DNA of 64,000 bases from an uncultured Opitutales bacterium (GTDB lineage: Bacteria > Verrucomicrobiota > Verrucomicrobiia > Opitutales > Seribacteraceae). Location: the NCBI GenBank assembly GCA_943787575.1, contig CALSMY010000013.1:1-64000 (forward strand), written 5' to 3'. This document shows positions 47,239 to 57,141 of the stretch, piece by piece; within the stretch, counting starts at the first letter, position 1, and each line of letters starts with the position of its first letter. The translations under genes were made by a program, and so were the position numbers. A model generated the notes under the pieces. It ran no database searches. It had not been told where the DNA came from and worked only from the letters and a program-made list of their open reading frames with translations.

Positions 47239-47997
47239 TCAATCCTTAGTTGGTCGATCATACCAAAATCGGCAAGCTTTCTGGTTTCTTAAAAAAAAGG
47301 GCATTCCCAACAAAGGGATGACCAGACGCAAGATGGCAAGGTCGCTGTACCAGTCCAATTTTCGAGCTGAAGAAATCACCGGAGGGTGTGAAATCATCAT
47401 CACTTTTTTCCCGTTTTTTCGGCTCACCTTTTTCAGTTTTCGGGAAAGTACGATTTCCTCCCCCGCAAAATGGGTTTCAGGAAATCCACCACAGTCGAAA
47501 AATAATTCTGCCCGACAAAAGATAAAACTCCCGGCGAACAATTTGAATTTTCTTGATATCCAGTTCCAGGCACCTAGGAAGAAATCGACCAGCGAACCAA
47601 CGAGAAGGATATGCGTCCAAAACCAACTGAGCTCCTCCGCATCCGACCTCTCCACCGTTAAGAGCTTCCACTGCCTGGGCGAATGTGGATGGAGGAACCA
47701 GCGTGTCTGCATCAAGAAAAATCAAATTGCGGGCACGAGCAGCCCGGGCACCACTATTACGAGCTTTTGCAATTTGCCTTACCGGTTCCTTGATCACAAT
47801 GCAGCCAAAGTCCTCTGCGATTTGGGCTGTTCGATCAGTACATTGATTATCAACCAAAATGATCTCCCCTCGAACGCCAGCAAGTCTGCTATCGCATGCT
47901 TGAGTGCTTCCAGGGTCTTGGGTAAATACTCTTCTTCATTGTAGGCCGGTATAATAACCGAGAAATTTAATTCAGGCCCCAGTTGATTTGAGCCCAC
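47239..47997 (-). CDS. Family 2 glycosyltransferase, two frameshifts
   Basis: GT-A fold enzyme adding a sugar from a nucleotide donor to a cell-surface or lipid acceptor. Frame 1 begins at 47997 with FSVIIPAYNEEEYLPKTLEAL. Near 47866-47869 (a missing G in a G4 run) it passes to VDNQCTDRTAQIAEDFG, then RNSGARAARARNLIFLDADT, the DxD site. Near 47592-47600 (an extra T) it passes to SLVDFFLGAWNWISRKFKLFAGS and a C-terminal FAGEE segment, ending at 47239. Corrected it gives about 250 residues. Likely intact in life. It lies between the acidic protein gene and the AWDARY lipoprotein. Confidence 0.75.
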
Positions 47998-48008
47998 CGG
48001 TAAAAATA

Positions 48009-48620
48009 CTAACGAGAAAACTTCTTAGCTCGTCTGCCCACTCCAAAGGAAAGGCCAGATATCCAGCCTTGTAAACGAGAAAGCGGACGGGTGGAATACA
48101 AGTCTTGATCTCCCAAGGGATGAAGCGGAGAATCTCCACGAATGTCCGATGCGATCCGATCCAAGGTGGGCAGTTCATTGCCATCTGCTTGAAGTTGTTG
48201 ATAAAGAAAGGTCAAGCGGTCCACCTCCAATTGTCGCGAAAGAGCCGATAATGTTTTACGAAACTCGGCCACCTCGCCTGCTGGCAGGTTGCTGGAAATA
48301 TCTTCACCGCTAAGTGATGGAGCAGAAGGCGTACTCTTAGTAACCGCAACTCGAGTTTCTAAATCCTCAGGCGAGTCTTCGGGTGTTTGCGTGACCGACG
48401 GCTTTTCTTCAATTACCATGTCGGCATCAAAGTCTCCTACCGAAAAAGGCTCTTCGTTCAATTCCTCAGAATCTGCTGGGTCAGTCGATTGCGGAGGAAT
48501 ACCTGCCTCCACGATTCCTTCTTCACCTGGCTCAAAAGCTTCTGAAGAAAGCCTGCCGTCGTCAGATATCGAAGAAGCCAGGGCTTCATCCGTAATTTCT
48601 TCGGAATCAGTGGAACTCAT
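48009..48620 (-). CDS. Acidic hypothetical protein of the envelope cluster
   Basis: 203 residues. The first 110 are Ser/Glu/Asp/Pro-rich and probably disordered; the remainder (VAEFRKTLSALSRQLEVDRL..LYQQLQADGNEL) looks helical and ends in a basic stretch GVGRRAKKFSR. No signal peptide and no family recognised. ATG 48620, 13 bp after the stop of the coiled-coil gene, so in one transcription unit with it. Possibly a cytoplasmic partner of the membrane proteins. Confidence 0.55.
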   Translation of the reverse strand: MSSTDSEEITDEALASSISDDGRLSSEAFEPGEEGIVEAGIPPQSTDPADSEELNEEPFSVGDFDADMVIEEKPSVTQTPEDSPEDLETRVAVTKSTPSAPSLSGEDISSNLPAGEVAEFRKTLSALSRQLEVDRLTFLYQQLQADGNELPTLDRIASDIRGDSPLHPLGDQDLYSTRPLSRLQGWISGLSFGVGRRAKKFSR

Positions 48621-48633
48621 TGGGTTAGATACT

Positions 48634-49557
48634 TTAAAGGTCGTGGTGGGATAAAGATTTCTCTTCAGAAAAATCGGGGGAATCGATAGGATTAGATAAT
48701 TCTGCCGTACGGATCAAGGTTAGTTTTTCCCCAGCTTGAATAGAGGGAAGTTTTTTTTGCGTTTCCTGGCCAATGATTTCAAGAAATGAATAGGTTTTTT
48801 CAACTAATGTACAGCGAACAAAATACGGCATTTCGCTCCATTGTTCACCCGTACGAACAATAAAAACAAACCCCTGTTGCATTCCATCGCGCTCACCCGT
48901 CTTACTAAAAAAGCCACGACCATTAGGTGCTACATTTTCTACTTCGACGCGGAGGGAATCCCCGTAAAAGATATCGAACGGACGAACAATTCTTCCACCA
49001 AAGATTTCTTCGCGTCTAGATATGAATCCAAGGCTACTTGGCGAAGCCGACTCAATGAGGAAAAATTTTGGTCTAAACGGTTCCATTCTCTGTTCGATTT
49101 TTTGATGCTCCTCGCTAACCATGGCAAATTCAGACATCATATCTTCTTTTTGCCTGGTGAGAGGAAGCAGTTTGGCTTCCTCGCCAGATAATCGATCGGT
49201 ATAGTCGATAAGATTGCTTTTCTCCTTTTCAAGTTCTTTCAGGGCTAATTCTAGTTCAGCTTTTAATTTTTGAACCTTTGGAAGAAGAAAGCTCAACTCT
49301 TCTTCAGCCCCGTCGCTTTCCTCATTTAAGCTTTCCATCTCCTTTCTCAATTCCCGATTAATTTTAAATAAAGCGGTCATATTTGCCTCACTTGCATTGG
49401 ACTCCTCCCCGATAGCTAATTCAATGTCTTTCAACATTGATGATCCCGCAGTCACTTCTTGCTCCAGGGATTCAAAGGAATCAAGGCTGAGCACAAAATA
49501 ACCAATCGCAGCTCCAAGGATTCCCAAGGAAAATATTCTACATAACAACGAGATCAA
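48634..49557 (-). CDS. Membrane-anchored coiled-coil protein
   Basis: 307 residues. One N-terminal membrane helix (about 5-24), a heptad-rich coiled coil (about 28-160, Glu/Lys/Leu), then a folded beta-rich domain (about 165-290) ending EKLTLIRTAEL. Architecture like the paralogous gene upstream (49538-50383), with which it overlaps by 20 bp. Expected to lie in the periplasm, perhaps linking inner membrane and wall. No enzymatic motif. Confidence 0.65.
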   Translation of the reverse strand: MISLLCRIFSLGILGAAIGYFVLSLDSFESLEQEVTAGSSMLKDIELAIGEESNASEANMTALFKINRELRKEMESLNEESDGAEEELSFLLPKVQKLKAELELALKELEKEKSNLIDYTDRLSGEEAKLLPLTRQKEDMMSEFAMVSEEHQKIEQRMEPFRPKFFLIESASPSSLGFISRREEIFGGRIVRPFDIFYGDSLRVEVENVAPNGRGFFSKTGERDGMQQGFVFIVRTGEQWSEMPYFVRCTLVEKTYSFLEIIGQETQKKLPSIQAGEKLTLIRTAELSNPIDSPDFSEEKSLSHHDL

Positions 49558-50383
49558 CTTTTTCGAGAGTTAAGAGTTCTAGAGGATTACCAATCAAAGG
49601 AATGAGTTCAGCCAAAGAATAGTTTCGGAATACTTTCTTGACTCGAATCTTGGAAATTTCCCTGTTTTCGAATTTCACAGAAAAAACCATATCTTCACGA
49701 AGCCCGGCATTTCCACCTTCCGAAAGAGCAATAAATCCAGAAGACAGATCAACAGATTTCAACTTAATGCTCAATTCTTCACCAGGCTCAAGCCAGGAAC
49801 GTGCCCGTTCATAGGTTCTTAAAGAGCTCAAAGTTGATAGGTAGTGATCTCGAATAACCGAAGTGATTTCTGCGTAGACAGTCAGCTTTTGTGTAAGCCC
49901 AGAAATCCTGTTTTCGAAATCGCCAATTTCAAATCTCTTCGCTTCGACTTGTTGCCTGATCCTCGGGAGTTCACCTCGTAGGTTTTCAATTTTACTCTGC
50001 ACCCCTTTTAAAGCAGTCGCAGACTCGGATTGCCTTTGCTTGGTTGCATCCTTATCGGTGGTCGTACCAGTGAATGAATTTTCGATGTCCTCGATTTCCT
50101 CCTTAGTACGGGCTAATTTCACATCGATCTCGTCAGCTGCATTTTTAAATTCAGCAATTTCTTCTGATAAATCAAGGTTTCGATTCTTTTGACGCAATTG
50201 GTCAGAAGTATGTTTGTCACGAAGTTCGGCTAGTTTTTTTTCGGCTTCTTTGATTTTTTGCTTTTGTAAAGCTATGCTATTTAGGTCTCGATCGTACTCA
50301 GAAACGGCAGAAAAAGTAAGTATTATTCCCGCCAAACTGGCAATTGCTGCAAGTGCCTGTAAAAAAATAGATATTTTACTCAT
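49538..50383 (-). CDS. Membrane-anchored coiled-coil protein, paralogue
   Basis: 281 residues. N-terminal membrane helix (about 7-26), coiled coil (about 30-175), then a beta-rich C-terminal domain with LEPGEELSIKLKSVDLSSG and a final hydrophobic DLVVM. Same plan as the next gene, so a probable duplication and perhaps a heteromeric pair. It starts 11 bp after the lipoprotein gene at 50395-50934 and overlaps its partner by 20 bp. Confidence 0.65.
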   Translation of the reverse strand: MSKISIFLQALAAIASLAGIILTFSAVSEYDRDLNSIALQKQKIKEAEKKLAELRDKHTSDQLRQKNRNLDLSEEIAEFKNAADEIDVKLARTKEEIEDIENSFTGTTTDKDATKQRQSESATALKGVQSKIENLRGELPRIRQQVEAKRFEIGDFENRISGLTQKLTVYAEITSVIRDHYLSTLSSLRTYERARSWLEPGEELSIKLKSVDLSSGFIALSEGGNAGLREDMVFSVKFENREISKIRVKKVFRNYSLAELIPLIGNPLELLTLEKVDLVVM

Positions 50384-50394
50384 CCGGAAATAAT

Positions 50395-50934
50395 TTAAGG
50401 CAGAGGAGCAAACAGAAACCCGGGGGGGGCATCCTCCTGAGTAGTCTCAGCGGGCATATTATCCCCGCTATTAATATCGATTCCCTGCGGGATGAAAGCT
50501 GGGGGTAAAAACTCATCCTCTTCGTCCTCGATTGGTACCTCAATCAAAGGTGCATTTTCCTCTTCCTCTAAAACATCCAGCTGGTTTTTGACAAAATTAA
50601 TTCTCTCACTTTTGGCATTTTCCCATTTTTTATCTCTTATTCTGTCCAAACGGTTAGTATGAATGGCATAAAGATCTTCCACAACCTTATCGTTAGATCC
50701 AGCATAAGAGGCATAATTAATTTTACCCTTTTCATCCCTACCCCAGGTTCTTCCAACTTCACGACCTTGATGAAGGGGGATCATCCTTCGAGTTTGCATC
50801 TCATAAACATAACGGGCATCCCAAGCATCATAAATTGCCGCCCTGCTAGTGTTGGAAACTTGTTGTTTTTTATAGCCGCAAGCTCCCAAGCTTAAGGAGA
50901 ATACGGAAACTGAAATCAATAATCTGATATCCAT
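50395..50934 (-). CDS. Lipoprotein with AWDARY motif, first gene of the envelope cluster
   Basis: 179 residues. Signal peptide ends LGAC, Cys19 lipidated. The mature part begins with a short linker and YDAWDARYVYEMQTRRMIPL, shared with the lipoprotein at 46688-47197, then a helical middle and an acidic Pro-rich end (EDEFLPPAFIPQG). ATG 50934. It opens the leftward run and lies 10 bp after mpg. Function unknown. Confidence 0.68.
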   Translation of the reverse strand: MDIRLLISVSVFSLSLGACGYKKQQVSNTSRAAIYDAWDARYVYEMQTRRMIPLHQGREVGRTWGRDEKGKINYASYAGSNDKVVEDLYAIHTNRLDRIRDKKWENAKSERINFVKNQLDVLEEEENAPLIEVPIEDEEDEFLPPAFIPQGIDINSGDNMPAETTQEDAPPGFLFAPLP

Positions 50935-50944
50935 TTACTTTAAG

Positions 50945-51484
50945 TTAGACAATACCTCGGCAATTTGAAAACCAAAAACGATATGGCTTTTGACTCCACT
51001 TAGGACCCGCATAATCTACGCCAATTCGAGGGCCGGCAAAAATCTGCTGAGGTTTCCCTTCAGATTCCTCGATCCAAATTGAATCCTGAGTATGTAAATT
51101 CTTACCATTAAATGAACCCGTCACCCCGAGGCCTTTAGTTAATCGCCCAGGGCCGTTAAAAGCTTCCGTTCCTCGAATGAGGACTGCGGCAGGGTAACCC
51201 TCTTCACCGGTTACTACATTCAACATCCAATGCATACCATAACAAAGGTAGACATAGCACACCCCACCCCTCTCATACATAATCGAGGTGCGAGCCGTCC
51301 TACCCTTACTTGCATGGCAGGCCAGGTCTTTCTCTCCATCGTAAGCTTCAGTTTCATTTATGACGGAACGAAAAATCGAGCCAGATTTTTTGCGGACACA
51401 CAACACCGTACCCAAAAGTTCACGGGCAACTTTTTTTACATCACCTACAAAAAAGTCGCTTTTGATTGGCTGAGGTTGACTCAA
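50945..51484 (-). CDS. mpg: 3-methyladenine DNA glycosylase (AAG/MPG family)
   Basis: Removes alkylated and deaminated purines from DNA. 179 residues of the MPG fold: VARELLGTVLC, INETEAYDGEKDLACHASKG with the catalytic Glu, YVYLCYGMHWMLNVVTG and GPGRLTKGLG. ATG 51484, 2 bp after dtd in the same direction, so likely one transcript with dtd. C-terminus RFWFSNCRGIV is short. Confidence 0.93.
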   Translation of the reverse strand: MSQPQPIKSDFFVGDVKKVARELLGTVLCVRKKSGSIFRSVINETEAYDGEKDLACHASKGRTARTSIMYERGGVCYVYLCYGMHWMLNVVTGEEGYPAAVLIRGTEAFNGPGRLTKGLGVTGSFNGKNLHTQDSIWIEESEGKPQQIFAGPRIGVDYAGPKWSQKPYRFWFSNCRGIV

Positions 51485-51486
51485 TT

Positions 51487-51939
51487 TTAATAACTCCGAT
51501 TCTTAGAATCGATCCATATCGTGACTGGTCCATCATCTACCGCATGAATTTGCATATTTGCGCCAAAAACACCCGACTGAACATCCCCGTCGAAATGTTC
51601 TTTTATTTGAGCAAGCCCTTGTTCATATAACCTTTTACCTGTAATCGGGTTAGCCGCCTGATTAAAAGATGGACGGTACCCTTTGCGAAGATTTCCAAAC
51701 AAGGTAAATTGACTAATTAAAAGAATTCCTTGTTCTGAATTGATTGGTCGATTCATTCGTCCCTCTCCATCTTCAAAAATCCTTAAACCGAGAATTTTTT
51801 TTATAATCCAGGATAGATCTTCATTTTGATCATCACTATGAACACCCAGGTATATTAGAAGTCCATTTTGGATGAACCCTACTTTCTTTTCTGAGACCAA
51901 GACTTTGGCATTTCGGACTCTTCGAACTAATGCCCTCAT
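51487..51939 (-). CDS. dtd: D-aminoacyl-tRNA deacylase
   Basis: Hydrolyses D-amino acids wrongly loaded on tRNA. 150 residues. Family segments: MRALVRRVRNAKVLV, GLLIYLGVHSDD, the SQFTLFG motif and the final GPVTIWIDSKN. ATG 51939. Complete. It precedes mpg in the leftward direction. Confidence 0.95.
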   Translation of the reverse strand: MRALVRRVRNAKVLVSEKKVGFIQNGLLIYLGVHSDDQNEDLSWIIKKILGLRIFEDGEGRMNRPINSEQGILLISQFTLFGNLRKGYRPSFNQAANPITGKRLYEQGLAQIKEHFDGDVQSGVFGANMQIHAVDDGPVTIWIDSKNRSY

Positions 51940-52036
51940 CAGTTAAAATGATGTGGGATGGAAAGAATCAAATAGGAGCAATCTCAACCCCCCTAGTACT
52001 TTTTCTTGGAGTTAGAATGTAATGACCAAAAAAGTT

Positions 52037-53008
52037 TTAAACCTCTTCGGCAACGGCATCCATGACTTCCTCAACTGCCTTTGCGGCGAGGGGAGTACTC
52101 AAGTAACGTTCTCCACAACTTGCACCGATCACTACTATGTTTTTACCAGCCATTTCAGGCCTGCGTGCAATTCTCAATGCCGCGGTTATGGTAGCTCCGG
52201 TAGAAATTCCGGCGAGGATGCCTTCTTCAAGGCTGACTTTTCGAGCCATATCAAAAGCTTCTTCACTCGATACAAGCTCAACTTCGTCCACGATATCTAA
52301 GTTTAAATTTTTAGGGACAAAACCGGCACCTATTCCCTGAATCTTGTGAGGACCTGGTTTTAGTTCCTCCCCATTTCGGGTTTGAGTTATCACTGGGCTC
52401 TCGGAAGGTTCAACCGCCACAGTTAGCATACCTGGGTTTCTCTGCTTAATGACTTCAGACACTCCGGTTATGGTACCTCCCGTCCCAACTCCTGCGACTA
52501 AACAATCGACCTTGCCCTCCAAACCAGACCAAATTTCCTCGGCTGTTGTAATACGATGAATGGCAGGATTAGCCGGATTATTAAACTGCTGGGGCATAAA
52601 TCCTTTTTCTCCATGTGACTCAAGCAACTGATTGGCCTTGGCTATTGCCCCGCCCATTCCTTTCAGGGCTGGAGTAAGTACGATTTCAGCTCCGAGTAAG
52701 CGAAGAAGAATACGACGCTCCTTGGACATAGACTCAGGCATAGTAAGTATGCACTTATAACCCTTGGCGGCACAGACAAAGGCCAGGGCAATGCCGGTAT
52801 TACCTGAGGTAGGTTCAATGACAACACTGTCTGGTTTTAATGTGCCATCTTTTTCTGCCGCCTCAATCATGGATGCTCCAATACGATCCTTTACACTAGC
52901 GGAAGGGTTAAAAAATTCAGACTTCAAAAATAGCTTGGCATCCAAGGATGCACTACATTTTACTAGCTCAACGAGGGGAGTTCTTCCGATAGATTCGACT
53001 ATATTCAT
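52037..53008 (-). CDS. cysK: Cysteine synthase (O-acetylserine sulfhydrylase)
   Basis: PLP enzyme making cysteine from O-acetylserine and sulfide. 323 residues, fold type II. PLP Lys40 in NPSASVKDR, phosphate-binding region [13 protein letters not shown], and [16 protein letters not shown] 53008. It follows infA by 20 bp in the same direction. Confidence 0.95.
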   Translation of the reverse strand: MNIVESIGRTPLVELVKCSASLDAKLFLKSEFFNPSASVKDRIGASMIEAAEKDGTLKPDSVVIEPTSGNTGIALAFVCAAKGYKCILTMPESMSKERRILLRLLGAEIVLTPALKGMGGAIAKANQLLESHGEKGFMPQQFNNPANPAIHRITTAEEIWSGLEGKVDCLVAGVGTGGTITGVSEVIKQRNPGMLTVAVEPSESPVITQTRNGEELKPGPHKIQGIGAGFVPKNLNLDIVDEVELVSSEEAFDMARKVSLEEGILAGISTGATITAALRIARRPEMAGKNIVVIGASCGERYLSTPLAAKAVEEVMDAVAEEV

Positions 53009-53028
53009 GGCAATGTTCGAGGGGAGGT

Positions 53029-53310
53029 TTATTTTTTACGCCTGGCTCGGGGTCCGAAACTACGAATGGGTGCATTCCGGTTAACCTCAGCATTTTTTAG
53101 ACGGTATACGATTCGGGCTTTTTCCAAGTCATTGGGACTCATTTCCATTTTAACAATGTCACCCACAGTAATCTTGATGAAGTGTTTCCGCAACTTCCCA
53201 GAAATATGGGCAAGCACTTTGTGACCATTTTTCAACTCGGCGCGAAACATTGTACTGGGGAGAACAGCGGTTATTTTCCCTTCGACTTCTACTACATCTT
53301 GATTAGGCAT
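53029..53310 (-). CDS. infA: Translation initiation factor IF-1 with C-terminal extension
   Basis: Binds the 30S A site during initiation. 93 residues, about 20 more than the usual 72. The S1 fold is typical: [30 protein letters not shown] and [19 protein letters not shown]. The surplus at the end ([15 protein letters not shown]) is strongly basic. ATG 53310. It diverges from tadA over 103 bp that probably hold both promoters. Confidence 0.93.
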   Translation of the reverse strand: MPNQDVVEVEGKITAVLPSTMFRAELKNGHKVLAHISGKLRKHFIKITVGDIVKMEMSPNDLEKARIVYRLKNAEVNRNAPIRSFGPRARRKK

Positions 53311-53413
53311 ATGGGGTGTATTAAAGCAAGATGCCCCACCTCACACAAGCTTAGAACATCTTGGCACAAGCCCTTTAAAAAGAACATTTAACTTTGACTA
53401 AACCAAGACCGCC

Positions 53414-53920
53414 ATGCCTCTCTGCCCATTTCCTAAAATTCACCCTTCTGCACTAAACAAGGATGCCGAATATTTCATGGCCCAAGCTTTTAACTTAAGC
53501 ATAGATGCATGGAATGCTGACGAAGTTCCCATTGGTGCAGTCATCGTGCACAAAGAAGAAATTATTTCATCAGCACACAATCAAACTCGGAATCAGACCG
53601 ACCCTACTGCACACGCCGAAATGATTGCCATTACCATGGCAGCCAAAAAACTTGGTGATTGGAGGCTCAACGAATGCGATATGTATGTAACCAAGGAGCC
53701 ATGCCCGATGTGTTCAGGAGCGACTATAACTGCTCGTATTGGGCAAGTCTTTTTTGGATTAGAGGATTCGAAGATGGGGTGCTTGGGCGGAGCGACCAGT
53801 TTACACCAATTGGAACGATCGAACCATAAACCAAAAGTTTATTCTGGCATTTTGCGTGAGCCCTGCGAAGCGATAATCCAGGCTTTTTTTCAACTTAGAC
53901 GCCAGCAAGTCTCAACTTGA
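53414..53920 (+). CDS. tadA: tRNA-specific adenosine deaminase
   Basis: Makes inosine 34 in tRNA-Arg. 168 residues. Zinc-deaminase motifs: HAE in DPTAHAEMIAI and PCPMCSGA (PCxxC); ligands His, Cys, Cys and proton-shuttle Glu. ATG 53414; an inner Met (53477) would also fit but a longer helix precedes the fold in the family. Complete. Confidence 0.92.
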   Translation: MPLCPFPKIHPSALNKDAEYFMAQAFNLSIDAWNADEVPIGAVIVHKEEIISSAHNQTRNQTDPTAHAEMIAITMAAKKLGDWRLNECDMYVTKEPCPMCSGATITARIGQVFFGLEDSKMGCLGGATSLHQLERSNHKPKVYSGILREPCEAIIQAFFQLRRQQVST

Positions 53921-53988
53921 CCTAAAACCTGTTTGCGAATTTATTGGAGGATTGGTTAATTGAATTAAATTCGAACAACATTTTTTAA

Positions 53989-54610
53989 ATGCCTTACACA
54001 CTACCACCTCTTCCCTACTCCCCTAATGCCCTCGAGCCTTACTTTGATGCACGAACCATGGAAATTCACCATGGCAAACACCATCAAACATATATCGATA
54101 AACTCAATGCTGCACTTGATGGAAATGAAGAGTTCTCCAACCTGCCAATACTGGAATTAATTTCTGATCTCTCCCGTCTTCCCGATAATTTAAAAGCTGC
54201 AGTACGAAATAATGGCGGAGGTCATGCAAATCACAGTTTTTTCTGGGAATCGCTTAGCCCAAATGCCGGAGGAAGTCCAGAGGGGGAATTATCTTTAGCA
54301 ATAGACCAAGCCTTTGGCTCTTTTGAAGGTTTTAAGGACGCATTTTCACAATCGGCACTCACACGATTTGGCTCTGGTTGGGCTTGGTTAATTAAACAGA
54401 ACGACGGCACCCTTGGCCATCACTTCCACCCCGAACCAGGATAGCCCTTGGATGTCAGGAGTTGCCGAACTCTGTGGCACTCCATTGATTGGCTTGGATG
54501 TCTGGGAGCACGCTTATTACCTAAACTATCAAAACCGTCGCCCCGATTATGTCTCTGCGTATTGGAGCCTTGTCGATTGGACTAAAGCATCCACAATTTT
54601 TAATTCTTGA
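53989..54610 (+). CDS. Superoxide dismutase (Fe/Mn type), one frameshift
   Basis: Removes superoxide. Metal ligands: His in [14 protein letters not shown], His in [11 protein letters not shown], and [13 protein letters not shown] with Asp and His near the C-terminus. The first frame ends at 54444 after [17 protein letters not shown]; the second, from about 54413, continues [13 protein letters not shown] ... and ends at 54610. Removing one C or G in ACCCTTGG at 54408-54417 gives a single protein of about 206 residues, the usual size. Whether the metal is iron or manganese I cannot tell. The next gene starts within its stop. Confidence 0.9.
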
Positions 54611-57111
54611 TTAAGCACCTACATATTTGGGGGGTCTTGTGCCTTATATTCGTAATTTCGAACGCAACACCCTGTGTTTTCGCTCAAAAGGGCTCCGTCA
54701 TTGTTATCCAGACCAAGGGAGTTGTCGAAGCATACTCACCCCAAGGCAGAAAACTTACCGCTCCTGTTGTTAGGGGCTCCGTCTTACCCGTTGGATATTC
54801 CATCAAAACAGGATTATTTGCTGAATCTACCCTCCTATTGTCAAACGGTACTACTGCGACCCTTCAAGAAAATTCAAAACTCAGATTAGACAAATTTGAA
54901 CAATCCCCGTTTGATGCCAAAGCGGGATCCTTCTCCCAACTTCAAGCAGAGCCGAGCACCAGCCAGGTATCCATAGACATGGAAATTGGGTCACTTGTTG
55001 TGCAAACCAAAAAACTAACAAAGGCATCTTCTTTTTCTATATCCACTCCGGTCGGAACTGCCGGTATTCGCGGTACACAGTTTCAAATGGCCATGAGCCC
55101 AAATACCGGCATGAAACTAGATGTTGCCGAGTCACAGGTTGCATTCACACCGGTTGGTCAAAACCAACCATTAGTCGTCGGGCCAGGAAAAGGATTAGAT
55201 GCTTCTGCAACTGGGGTTTTAAGTCAACGTACGATCGCCCCTTCTGCTGCTCAAAATATAAATGTCAAAAATTCCTTTGCCACTTCTATGAGCGGATCAA
55301 TTCCTGTTGCCACTGCAAAGCAAGCCATTGCTACTGCAAGTTCCTCTAATAATAACTCAGAAAATACTAATGATGAAAATGCAGATTCCGAAGAAAGCGA
55401 GGTGCCTGAGGGGGTTAATTCGGTTTTAAAAACTGCTGAATCGTTTTTAAATAACTCTTCTAGAATAAACCCTCTAGTTTCAGGGCATGAAACAAGCGAA
55501 GCTTACCTTAAGAAAATTCTTGATATAACTAGCTCTTCCAACGAATCACCCAATGACACTGAGGGCAATACCGGTTCAGGAGACGAGGACGAAACTGACT
55601 CCGGAGATGGGGGCGACACTGACTCCGGAGATGGGGACAGCACTGATTCTGGGAACAATAACGACCAAGAGGATGTCTTCCTGCAGCTTTCCGATGCTGA
55701 TGAACTTATACTAACAATTTCTGGAAAAGATTTTTTATTGAATAACAAGACCTTCAATGACATTGAAGACATCCTCTCTGAGTATTTGCCCGATGATGGA
55801 TACCCTTCCGCAAAAGCAGGTGCTTTTGCACTGTACAGTCTCTTAGAAGTTATCACCGATCTACCTAATGAATCTGTTAATGATTCGTTTGTTCGGGCGT
55901 GGAATATTTCCTCCGTCTTTATTTCAAATATTAAGATCAACAATGAGATCACCATTAAAAAGACAACTCTTGAGGGTGTAGCCAATGGAACTTCAGATTC
56001 ATTCAGTGCTATCAACGCTAAAGATTTAATTAACGCATATGGCAGCGATCACTACCTTCAAAATCTTGCATCTAACTTACTAGATTATGGTTTCATCGGC
56101 CCGAGTGAAAACAGCGTTCCAGTCGATAAAATTTTGACCTATTTTAAAGCTGCAGAATCTGGAATCAATTTACCTAATTTTTTCAACCTTGGCACGGTCG
56201 ATAGCTATGTTTTGAACGGAGACCTACTTGAGTCAGATCACGAATATTTTTTAGATCCTAAGGATACCACACACAATAAATCGATCGATCAAAATTTCAA
56301 AATCTACACATCGAATATTTACGGTGTTGTAGGTGGTGATATTTCTATCGGCAACTCTGAATCAGGTGAAACAATTAAAATTAATGTTGGGGATATTCTG
56401 ACAAAAGCGGAAAACTTTGAAAATGACGATGTTCCAGAAAACGATAAGAAGATTTTAGCGATAGCAGCAGCTCAAGACCTTGTAATTTTAAACGATGTTG
56501 TTTTTGAAAATGCAAATCACAGCGAAGACCATGCTCTCGTTCTTGGTGCAGCAGATCATCTCGAAGTTTATGGTGACATTACCTATGAGGGTAGCAACTT
56601 GGGTCTTGGATCATTTAGTTCATTAGAGCTAAAAAATATTAAAATAGAAACAGCTGGTAACCTTGCCATTGGATCGATGAGCGAACTAAATTTAGACACA
56701 GTAGAACTAAAGATAGGTTTAAAAAGTGATCGAGATAACATTTATTTGTTTGCCGAAGAAACACTTGTGGCCGACGATATCCAATTTACTGGAAGAACCC
56801 GGGAAATTTACATGGAAGCGAATACCCTGAATTTAAGTAATATTGATTTCCCAAAAAACTCCGAAGTAATGCTGAGAAGCCTTAATGGAGAATACCATTT
56901 CTATTCTCCTGGTGAAGGAATTTTACAAGGTAGGGTAAACTTCCTTACAAACTCGAATACTTACAACAAATCAGTAATTAACAACTCTACTTTCGGTAGT
57001 GCAAGAACTGACTCTCAAGGAAATCACAACGGATTCGATTCAGTAGGATCTGCATTCACTACAGATAATGGATTACCTGGAGTAAAAATCCGGCCCTACC
57101 CTAATAAATAG
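54607..57111 (+). CDS. Large FecR-domain exported protein
   Basis: 834 residues, TTG start overlapping the sod stop (TTGA). Signal peptide ends about PCVFA-Q. The N-terminal half has a FecR domain: [53 protein letters not shown]. Then a long acidic low-complexity stretch (about 245-355, containing TDSGDGG units at 55594-55653) and a C-terminal region with repeating beta-type strands ([18 protein letters not shown]). The FecR domain occurs in anti-sigma and surface proteins; here a surface role is more likely. Barrel protein follows. Confidence 0.75.
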   Translation: MIKHLHIWGVLCLIFVISNATPCVFAQKGSVIVIQTKGVVEAYSPQGRKLTAPVVRGSVLPVGYSIKTGLFAESTLLLSNGTTATLQENSKLRLDKFEQSPFDAKAGSFSQLQAEPSTSQVSIDMEIGSLVVQTKKLTKASSFSISTPVGTAGIRGTQFQMAMSPNTGMKLDVAESQVAFTPVGQNQPLVVGPGKGLDASATGVLSQRTIAPSAAQNINVKNSFATSMSGSIPVATAKQAIATASSSNNNSENTNDENADSEESEVPEGVNSVLKTAESFLNNSSRINPLVSGHETSEAYLKKILDITSSSNESPNDTEGNTGSGDEDETDSGDGGDTDSGDGDSTDSGNNNDQEDVFLQLSDADELILTISGKDFLLNNKTFNDIEDILSEYLPDDGYPSAKAGAFALYSLLEVITDLPNESVNDSFVRAWNISSVFISNIKINNEITIKKTTLEGVANGTSDSFSAINAKDLINAYGSDHYLQNLASNLLDYGFIGPSENSVPVDKILTYFKAAESGINLPNFFNLGTVDSYVLNGDLLESDHEYFLDPKDTTHNKSIDQNFKIYTSNIYGVVGGDISIGNSESGETIKINVGDILTKAENFENDDVPENDKKILAIAAAQDLVILNDVVFENANHSEDHALVLGAADHLEVYGDITYEGSNLGLGSFSSLELKNIKIETAGNLAIGSMSELNLDTVELKIGLKSDRDNIYLFAEETLVADDIQFTGRTREIYMEANTLNLSNIDFPKNSEVMLRSLNGEYHFYSPGEGILQGRVNFLTNSNTYNKSVINNSTFGSARTDSQGNHNGFDSVGSAFTTDNGLPGVKIRPYPNK
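55594..55653 (+). repeat. 24-bp tandem repeat coding TDSGDGGD
   Basis: Two full copies of ACTGACTCCGGAGATGGGGG plus CGAC/ACAG-type ends and half a third copy, within the acidic linker of the FecR-domain gene. Recent slippage could vary copy number. Confidence 0.7.
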
Positions 57112-57141
57112 TAACGAGGTCTAAATTCTTTTCTTCATCAA

